Part shown: in pieces, positions 6,851 through 10,958 of the stretch | Layout: every line of letters starts with the position of its first letter | Numbering within the stretch: position 1 is the first letter of the stretch | Assembly (NCBI GenBank): GCA_030040815.1 | Contig: JASHSZ010000440.1 | Coordinates: forward strand, 1 to 10,958 | Reading direction: 5' to 3' | From: Streptosporangiaceae bacterium | GTDB lineage: Bacteria > Actinomycetota > Actinomycetes > Streptosporangiales > Streptosporangiaceae | Length of the DNA: 10,958 bases | Notes under the pieces: generated by a model | What the model saw: the letters and a program-made list of their open reading frames with translations, nothing else | Told to the model about the DNA's origin: nothing | The model's database searches: none | Position numbers and translations under genes: made by a program

Positions 6851-6896
6851 GTTGCCAAGTCACTCGCAGTGACATTCCGGCAACTCCGTGAGTTGC
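6851..6896. repeat. Nested, mutually exclusive hairpins upstream of the PBP gene
   Basis: An outer stem pairs GTTGCC (6851-6856) with GGCAAC (6879-6884). It encloses a perfect inner stem GTCACT-CGC-AGTGAC (6859-6873). The downstream arm is shared with a second perfect stem, GCAACTC (6880-6886) with GAGTTGC (6890-6896) and loop CGT. Only one of the two can form at a time. In DNA the same sequences are operator-like dyads with 3-nt centres. Confidence 0.5.
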
Positions 6897-6945
6897 TTCC
6901 CGAGCGTGATGTGCTGGGTATTGGTTGGTAACTACGGATACAGCG

Positions 6946-6958
6946 TAGCCTGTTCGGG
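6946..6958 (+). promoter_or_regulatory. Leaderless promoter -10 box (TAGCCT) for the PBP gene
   Basis: TAGCCT (6946-6951) is followed by exactly six bases and the GTG at 6958, the same geometry as upstream of the first ArsA-like gene. No Shine-Dalgarno sequence precedes the GTG. TTGGTT (6921-6926, spacer 19) or TTGGTA (6925-6930, spacer 15) could be a -35 box, both at non-ideal spacing. Confidence 0.55.
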
Positions 6959-9288
6959 TGCTATTCCCTGTTCGCCGCGCCGTCGCTGCGTCCGAAACGG
7001 TCGGTCGTATCATCATCATCGCCGTGGTGGCCGGCTTGCTGCTGGCCGCGGTCACCCTGCCAGCGACTGCCGTCGTCGGCATTGCCGCCAGGGACGCGGC
7101 CAACACCTTCAACACCCTGTCGGTGGGCGAGCTGGGCGCCCCACCCGTGCGGTCGGTGCTGTACGACTCCGAGGGCGACGTCATCACCTACCTCTACCCG
7201 TACGACGTCTACCGGGTGCCGGTCACCTACAGCCAGATCGCGCCGGTCATGCGCAACGCGATCGTGGCGATCGAGGACAGCGCCTTTTACTCCCAGGGCG
7301 CGCTCGATCCGCGCGGTACCCTCCGCGCGCTGCTGCACAACTCGGGCGGTGCTGGCCTGCAGGGCGCATCCACGATCGCCCAGCAGTACGTCAAGAACGT
7401 CAAGGTGCTGCAGGCGGGCACCAACAAGACCGCGATCAATGACGCCGTGTACCCCGACCTACGCCGCAAGATCCAGGATCTGCGGCTCGCCGCGCACGTC
7501 GAGCACGTGCTAACTCAGGACCAACTGCTGGCCGCGTACCTGAACGTCGCCTACTTCGACAACCAGGCCTGGGGCATCGAGGTGGCGTCGCAGGTCTACT
7601 TCAGCGAAGACGCCTCCCAGCTGACGCTGTCGCAGGCCGCGCTCTTGGCTGGCATCGTCCAGTCACCCAGCGAGTACGACCCGGTGACCAACCCAGGTAC
7701 GGCCACCGATCGGCGCAACACCGTCCTGGACCGGATGTGGCAGCTGCACTACATCTCTAAGGCCACCTATCAGGCTGCCGCGAAGACGCCGCTCGGGCTG
7801 AACCTCTCGTCCGCGCCGCTCAACACCGGCTGCATCAGCCCGGAGGCTGCGCAGGAGGCCTTCTTCTGCACTTACGTCCAGCACGTGCTCGAGCTCGACT
7901 ACCCCACCGTGTGGAAGGCGGTCAACAACCAGGGCGGGCTGGCCATCTACACGACCATGAACATGCAAGACCAGCTCGCCGCAGACAACGCGGTTGACCG
8001 GGTGGAGCCCCCGTACTCGTCGGCGAACCCCGGCAACAACGCCGACTCCGAGGTGCTGCTGCAGCCGGGCACCGGCGCGGTCGAAGCCATCGCGGTGAAC
8101 CGGACCTACGGCTTCGGGCCCGGCCAGGACAGCATCGACTACGCAGTCAACTCGCAGTACGGCGGCGACCCCTACGGCGTTCAGACCGGCTCGTCGTCCA
8201 AGATCTTCACCATCGTCACGGCGCTGGAGCAGGGTGTCCCGTTCGGCCACACGATCAGCATCGAGAACCCGGAGACGATCGGCCCGTTCACCAGCTGCCA
8301 GGGGAACTACGTGCCGCCCGCTAAGGTCAACAACGCCGAGGCACCCTTCAAGGGATCCGAGACCTGGCAGTTCGGCGAGGCCACGGTCCAGTCGGTGAAC
8401 ACCTACTTCGTCAACCTCGAGAAGCAGGTCGGGCTGTGCAACGTGGTCAAGACGGCGGTGGCCCTGGGCATGACCAGGGCCGACGGGACGTCGCTCCTGC
8501 AGCCAGATAGGGCCCTCAACCTGCCGTCAGCCGACAACGTCTCCAGCTTCACCCTCGGCGCGGTCGGCGTCTCGCCGATGGACATGGCCGCCGCGTACGC
8601 CACCGTTGCTTCGGGCGGCGTCTACTGCAGCCCGCAGCCGATCGAGAAGATCGAGGTGGTCTCGTCCGGCAAGCAGTTCCCGGTGCAGTCGGCCGGCTGC
8701 CACCAGGCGATACCGGCCGGCGTCGCGGCGGCCGCGAACTACTTGTTCCAGCGCGTGCTGCTGTCACCGGGCACGGCTGCGGGCCGGGGTATCCCCGGCT
8801 ACGACGATGCAGCGAAGACGGGCACCGCCAACGGCGGCTACTACGCCGCGTTCGCCGGGTGGACAACGAACCTGGCCGCGTACGTGTCGGTGTTCAACCC
8901 GATCGACCCGACCGGCAGGGGCGCGATGGTTGGTGCCAATTCTTGTTACGCTGACGACCCCCTGTACGGGTACGAAGAAGTCTGTCCTGGTCAGATGTAC
9001 GGCGACAACGCGCCGGGCGCGACCTGGGAAGTGACCTTCCTGCACGCCGACCTCGGCACCAACGCCGCGTTCCCTGCCGCGCCCGGCTCTTACTTCTCGC
9101 AGGGAGACGGTTTCGGCGCGCCGACAACCTGCCCTGCGACGAACGGCGGCAACAACGGCGGCGGCAACAACAACAACAACAACAACGCCAACAACTCCAA
9201 CTGCCCCGGCAATGGTGGCGGCGGCGGTGGTGGCAATGGTGGCGGCGCCGGTGGTGGTGGCGGCGGCAATCCGCAACCGCCGTTCTAG
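6958..9288 (+). CDS. ponA2: Bifunctional class A penicillin-binding protein, PonA2 type
   Basis: A 776-residue membrane-anchored peptidoglycan synthase. A short basic N-terminus precedes a membrane segment (about 17-43). The glycosyltransferase-51 domain has IEDSAFYSQG (catalytic E106), GASTIAQQYVKN (136-147), RRKIQDLRLAAHVE (169-182) and AAYLNVAYF. The transpeptidase domain has the SxxK motif SSSK (S412, K415), SVN (479-481) and KTGT (620-623), so the beta-lactam-sensitive active site is complete. It resembles mycobacterial PonA2 in overall plan and in its position next to whiB4. It lacks the C-terminal PASTA domain; residues 725-776 are instead an Asn/Gly-rich tail with two cysteines (C725, C749). 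In the glycosyltransferase motifs the usual His of EDxxFxxH is Q113, and the Glu of RKxxE is D174. GTG 6958 is chosen because a -10 box lies immediately upstream and it gives a sensible membrane anchor. Confidence 0.92.
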   Translation: MLFPVRRAVAASETVGRIIIIAVVAGLLLAAVTLPATAVVGIAARDAANTFNTLSVGELGAPPVRSVLYDSEGDVITYLYPYDVYRVPVTYSQIAPVMRNAIVAIEDSAFYSQGALDPRGTLRALLHNSGGAGLQGASTIAQQYVKNVKVLQAGTNKTAINDAVYPDLRRKIQDLRLAAHVEHVLTQDQLLAAYLNVAYFDNQAWGIEVASQVYFSEDASQLTLSQAALLAGIVQSPSEYDPVTNPGTATDRRNTVLDRMWQLHYISKATYQAAAKTPLGLNLSSAPLNTGCISPEAAQEAFFCTYVQHVLELDYPTVWKAVNNQGGLAIYTTMNMQDQLAADNAVDRVEPPYSSANPGNNADSEVLLQPGTGAVEAIAVNRTYGFGPGQDSIDYAVNSQYGGDPYGVQTGSSSKIFTIVTALEQGVPFGHTISIENPETIGPFTSCQGNYVPPAKVNNAEAPFKGSETWQFGEATVQSVNTYFVNLEKQVGLCNVVKTAVALGMTRADGTSLLQPDRALNLPSADNVSSFTLGAVGVSPMDMAAAYATVASGGVYCSPQPIEKIEVVSSGKQFPVQSAGCHQAIPAGVAAAANYLFQRVLLSPGTAAGRGIPGYDDAAKTGTANGGYYAAFAGWTTNLAAYVSVFNPIDPTGRGAMVGANSCYADDPLYGYEEVCPGQMYGDNAPGATWEVTFLHADLGTNAAFPAAPGSYFSQGDGFGAPTTCPATNGGNNGGGNNNNNNNANNSNCPGNGGGGGGGNGGGAGGGGGGNPQPPF
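9166..9186 (+). repeat. Seven tandem AAC codons in the PBP tail
   Basis: Seven perfect AAC units encode N737-N743 inside the Asn/Gly tail of the PBP. They are flanked by imperfect AAC/GGC units and, further on, runs of glycine codons (GGC/GGT). Changes in copy number would keep the frame, so length variation between strains is plausible. Confidence 0.85.
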
Positions 9289-9312
9289 TCAGTCCTGGCC
9301 AACCCGACTGAC

Positions 9313-9335
9313 CGGCTGATCCGCTGGGTCAGCCG
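9313..9335. terminator. Hairpin between the convergent PBP and yqeY genes
   Basis: CGGCTGA (9313-9319) pairs with TCAGCCG (9329-9335) across a 9-nt loop. It lies 24 nt after the PBP stop and overlaps the yqeY stop codon. There is no T-run, so the assignment rests mainly on its position between converging genes. Confidence 0.33.
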
Positions 9336-9799
9336 TCCCGTTCCCCGCCCGCGAGCTGGCTGCGCACCATGGCGGCAACCCGGCTGCCGTCAGCGCGGCC
9401 GGCTACCCGCGGTGTGACTACCTTCATGACCGGGCCGATCCCTGCCACGCCAGCAGCGCCGGTCTCCGCGATCGCCGCTGTCACCAGGGCAGCGAGTTCC
9501 GCGTCGTCGAGCTGGGTCGGCAGGTAACCGGTGAGCACCTCTTCTTCCGCTTCCTCGGCGGCGGCCTGGTCAGCACGCCCAGCCTCGGCGAAGGCCGCTG
9601 CAGCCTCCCGGCGGCGTTTGGCCTCCCTGGTCAGGATCCTGACGATCTGCTCGTCGGTGAGATCATGCGCGGCAGCGCCGGAGACCTCTTCGGTGGTGAT
9701 GACTGTGAGCGCCATCCGAAGCGTTCGGGTGCGGGTGTCATCCCGTGCCTTCATCGCCGTGATGAGATCGGCTCTGAGCTGATCCTTGAGTGTCGGCAT
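9329..9799 (-). CDS. GatB/YqeY domain protein
   Basis: A 156-residue protein starting MPTLKDQLRADLITAMKARD. It has the helical YqeY domain with LTREAKRRREAAAAFAEAGR (about 56-75), an acidic helix (EEAEEEV) and the conserved YLPTQL at residues 92-97. The C-terminal part (GIGPVMKVVTPRVAGRADGSRV) matches the tail domain shared with the GatB subunit of the tRNA amidotransferase. YqeY proteins resemble the tRNA-binding part of GatB but stand alone, and their job is not settled. The length is usual for the family. ATG 9799 is preceded by AGGA with a 7-nt gap; an in-frame start at 9826 would add nine unconserved residues. It converges on the PBP gene and diverges from the phosphoesterase gene. Confidence 0.92.
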   Translation of the reverse strand: MPTLKDQLRADLITAMKARDDTRTRTLRMALTVITTEEVSGAAAHDLTDEQIVRILTREAKRRREAAAAFAEAGRADQAAAEEAEEEVLTGYLPTQLDDAELAALVTAAIAETGAAGVAGIGPVMKVVTPRVAGRADGSRVAAMVRSQLAGGERDG

Positions 9800-9813
9800 G
9801 GCCCTATCCTGCC

Positions 9814-9826
9814 GTGCCGACGGCAC
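9814..9826. repeat. 13-bp dyad upstream of yqeY
   Basis: GTGCCG (9814-9819) and CGGCAC (9821-9826) are perfect inverted arms around a single central A. The dyad lies 15 nt upstream of the yqeY ATG on the minus strand, where a repressor or a 5' leader hairpin would act. Confidence 0.35.
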
Positions 9827-9830
9827 CCGG

Positions 9831-9848
9831 CGGCTGCGGGCGCAGCCG
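9831..9848. repeat. 18-bp dyad in the yqeY/phosphoesterase divergent region
   Basis: CGGCTGCG (9831-9838) and CGCAGCCG (9841-9848) are perfect 8-bp inverted arms around GG. It lies 31 nt from the yqeY start and 40 nt from the phosphoesterase start, a position suited to an operator serving both genes. GC richness raises the chance of accidental symmetry. Confidence 0.4.
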
Positions 9849-9888
9849 GATGGCCGGTGGACCTCCTGGGCCGTGGCACGATAAGTGG

Positions 9889-10800
9889 ATGCGAGCGCGA
9901 ACCCTCTTCACGGCCGCAGCGGTGGCCGGCGCCGCGGGCATCGGTTACTCCTCAGTCATCGAGCGGAACTGGTTTGCCCTGCGCCAATATGAGGTTCCGG
10001 CGCTGGCGCCAGGCGTGACACCACTACGCATCCTGCACATTTCGGATGCTCACCTCACCCCAGGCCGGCACCGGCTGATGTCGTGGCTACGCACACTGGA
10101 CGCCCTGGAGCCGGATCTGGTCGTGAACACCGGTGACTCCATCGCCCACCCTCAGGCGGTCGGACCGTTCCTGGCGGCCCTTGGGCCACTGCTCAACCGG
10201 CCCGGCATCTTCGTCTACGGGTCCAACGATCTGTACTCACCGAAGCCCCGTAACCCCGCGCGCTACCTATGGCGTACCAGCTCGGATGAGCACGTCAGGG
10301 ACGTCGACGACCTGCCCTGGGCGGAACTCGGTGCGGGCATGGAGCAAGCTGGCTGGTTCAATGCCAGCAACCGGCGTGCGCGCCTCAAGGTGGGCGAGCA
10401 CGACGTCGAGGTTGCCGGCGTACACGACCCACATATCTCCAGAGATCAGTACGAAAAGGTAGCGGGCGCCACAGACCCAGGCGCCGATCTGCGACTGGGC
10501 GTGCTGCACTCACCTGAGCCCGCGGTCTTGGACCGGTTCGCTGCCGACGGCTTCGATCTGCTCCTTGCCGGGCACACCCATGGCGGCCAGCTCCGGCTGC
10601 CAGGCACCGGCGCCCTGGTGACCAACTGCGGGATATCCAGGGACATGGCCAGCGGCCTACACCGCTACCCCGGCACCGGCGCAGACAGCGAGCCCTGGCT
10701 GCACGTATCGGCCGGCCTTGGCACGTCGCCGTACGCTCCGGTCCGGTTCTGCTGCCGGCCAGAGGCTTCGCTGCTCACGCTCGTACCACGGATCAGCTAG
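9889..10800 (+). CDS. Membrane-anchored metallophosphoesterase (Rv3683/YkuE-like)
   Basis: A 303-residue calcineurin-like phosphoesterase. A short hydrophobic Ala/Gly-rich N-terminal segment (about residues 6-24) is a likely signal anchor, which would put the catalytic domain outside the membrane. Metal-binding motifs are HISDAH (D53, H55), NTGDS (D83), YGSND (N113, D114), LHSPEP, and AGHTHGGQ (H229, H231). The usual GNH[DE] motif reads GSND here, and from memory this appears to be shared by the actinobacterial subfamily. From memory it resembles M. tuberculosis Rv3683, which also follows ponA2. The substrate is unknown; nucleotides, phospholipids or envelope lipid intermediates are family-level possibilities. 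ATG 9889 is chosen because earlier in-frame starts overlap the start of yqeY and add Pro/Gly-rich sequence. No clear ribosome-binding site is visible. Confidence 0.9.
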   Translation: MRARTLFTAAAVAGAAGIGYSSVIERNWFALRQYEVPALAPGVTPLRILHISDAHLTPGRHRLMSWLRTLDALEPDLVVNTGDSIAHPQAVGPFLAALGPLLNRPGIFVYGSNDLYSPKPRNPARYLWRTSSDEHVRDVDDLPWAELGAGMEQAGWFNASNRRARLKVGEHDVEVAGVHDPHISRDQYEKVAGATDPGADLRLGVLHSPEPAVLDRFAADGFDLLLAGHTHGGQLRLPGTGALVTNCGISRDMASGLHRYPGTGADSEPWLHVSAGLGTSPYAPVRFCCRPEASLLTLVPRIS

Positions 10801-10803
10801 ACT
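10798..10803 (+). promoter_or_regulatory. Candidate -10 box for tRNA-Pro
   Basis: TAGACT fits TANNNT and lies 14 nt before the mature tRNA, giving a leader of about 8 nt. Its first three bases are the stop codon of the phosphoesterase gene. The expected -35 position (10775-10780) reads TCACGC, a weak match. Confidence 0.42.
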
Positions 10804-10817
10804 TCTCGGGCGGTCGG

Positions 10818-10891
10818 CGGGGTGTAGCGCAGCTTGGCAGCGCGCTTCGTTCGGGACGAAGAGGCCGCCGGTTCAAATCCGGCCACCCCGA
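10818..10891 (+). tRNA. tRNA-Pro, anticodon CGG
   Basis: A complete cloverleaf is visible. The acceptor stem is CGGGGTG (10818-10824) with CACCCCG (10884-10890), and the D stem is GCGC/GCGC. The anticodon stem CTTCG/CGAAG carries loop TTCGGGA with anticodon CGG at 10852-10854. The T stem GCCGG/CCGGC carries loop TTCAAAT, and the discriminator is A10891. The CCA end is not encoded. It reads the proline codon CCG, which should be frequent in this GC-rich genome. Confidence 0.97.
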
Positions 10892-10901
10892 CCCAGGTCA
10901 C

Positions 10902-10932
10902 AGGCCACTCTCTGTGCTGAGGGTGGCCTTTT
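10902..10932 (+). terminator. Intrinsic terminator after tRNA-Pro
   Basis: AGGCCAC (10902-10908) pairs perfectly with GTGGCCT (10923-10929), and the stem runs into TTTT (10929-10932). The 14-nt loop can pair further. It begins 10 nt past the tRNA. It is the only hairpin with a T-run among those noted in the window. Confidence 0.8.
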
Positions 10933-10958
10933 CCTATGGGCGTACAGCTGCAAAGTAC

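Larger units (their letters stand above)
6584..6957. other. Divergent whiB4/PBP intergenic region rich in dyad symmetry
   Basis: This 374-nt stretch holds no convincing gene on either strand. It contains a 12-bp palindrome GCGCTGCAGCGC (6720-6731), an inverted repeat GACCC-CAGC-GGGTC (6734-6747) and the palindrome GTAGCTAC (6792-6799). GGCGAG-CTG-CTCGCC lies at 6805-6819, with nested hairpins at 6851-6896. On the minus strand TAAGTT (6710-6705) and TACTCT (6705-6700) are possible -10 boxes for whiB4, about 120 nt before its ATG, without a good -35. On the plus strand TATACA (6772-6777) could be a further -10. The region probably controls both genes; the cognate regulators are not identifiable. 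Confidence 0.6.

Noticed and set aside
6584..6957. Known riboswitch (for example a c-di-AMP element) before the PBP gene
   Set aside because: The stems seen do not show the conserved core sequences I know for that class, and the PBP mRNA appears to start downstream of them.
6888..7442. A 184-codon plus-strand frame overlapping the start of the PBP gene
   Set aside because: It is out of frame with the PBP, rich in Arg, Gly and His, and has no known motif. The PBP frame has clear glycosyltransferase motifs over the same bases.
7663..8250. A 195-codon minus-strand frame inside the PBP gene
   Set aside because: It is antisense to the well-supported transpeptidase domain, with no motif and no ribosome-binding site support.
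9127..9288. CRISPR or satellite-type repeat
   Set aside because: The repetition is codon-level Asn and Gly coding within the PBP frame, without spacer-repeat structure.

Overview
The window is about 11 kb of high-GC DNA from an actinobacterium. The evidence is a WhiB-family iron-sulfur protein, the CRP-family C-terminus, the PonA2-type penicillin-binding protein, several GTG starts and -10 boxes of the form TANNNT placed just upstream of start codons. From memory, the neighbourhood resembles the conserved Mycobacterium tuberculosis block Rv3676 to Rv3683 and the Streptomyces region around wblA. The order is crp, MBL hydrolase, RidA-like protein, small DUF4177-like protein, two ArsA/Get3-like ATPases, WhiB4/WblA, PonA2 and a metallophosphoesterase. 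A NUDIX gene and an SPFH/slipin gene sit inside this order, and yqeY follows ponA2. The genus cannot be fixed from the sequence alone.

Layout. Positions 1-193 hold the end of a CRP-type regulator. A minus-strand cluster (221-3731) follows. Read in its own direction it is SPFH/slipin, a 73-nt gap, then DUF4177-like, RidA-like, NUDIX and MBL hydrolase genes. The last four are coupled by two 4-nt overlaps and a 14-nt gap. Divergent from slipin are two ArsA/Get3-like ATPases (3942-6178) that overlap by one base. A minus-strand whiB4/wblA gene (6284-6583) and a plus-strand bifunctional penicillin-binding protein (6958-9288) diverge across a 374-nt intergenic region rich in dyad symmetry. A minus-strand yqeY (9329-9799) is convergent with the PBP. 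It diverges from a membrane-anchored metallophosphoesterase (9889-10800), which is followed by tRNA-Pro(CGG) and a clear intrinsic terminator.

How it fits together. This looks like chromosomal core and near-core DNA with regulatory and cell-envelope roles (CRP, WhiB, PonA2-like PBP, slipin, phosphoesterase) plus a small metabolite-housekeeping operon (RidA-like, NUDIX, MBL). I saw no mobile elements, CRISPR arrays or toxin-antitoxin genes. The items most worth a second look are: the complementary loss of ATPase motifs in the two ArsA paralogs; altered glycosyltransferase motifs and an Asn/Gly tail in the PBP; mutually exclusive hairpins between whiB4 and the PBP gene; and repeated leaderless-start architecture.
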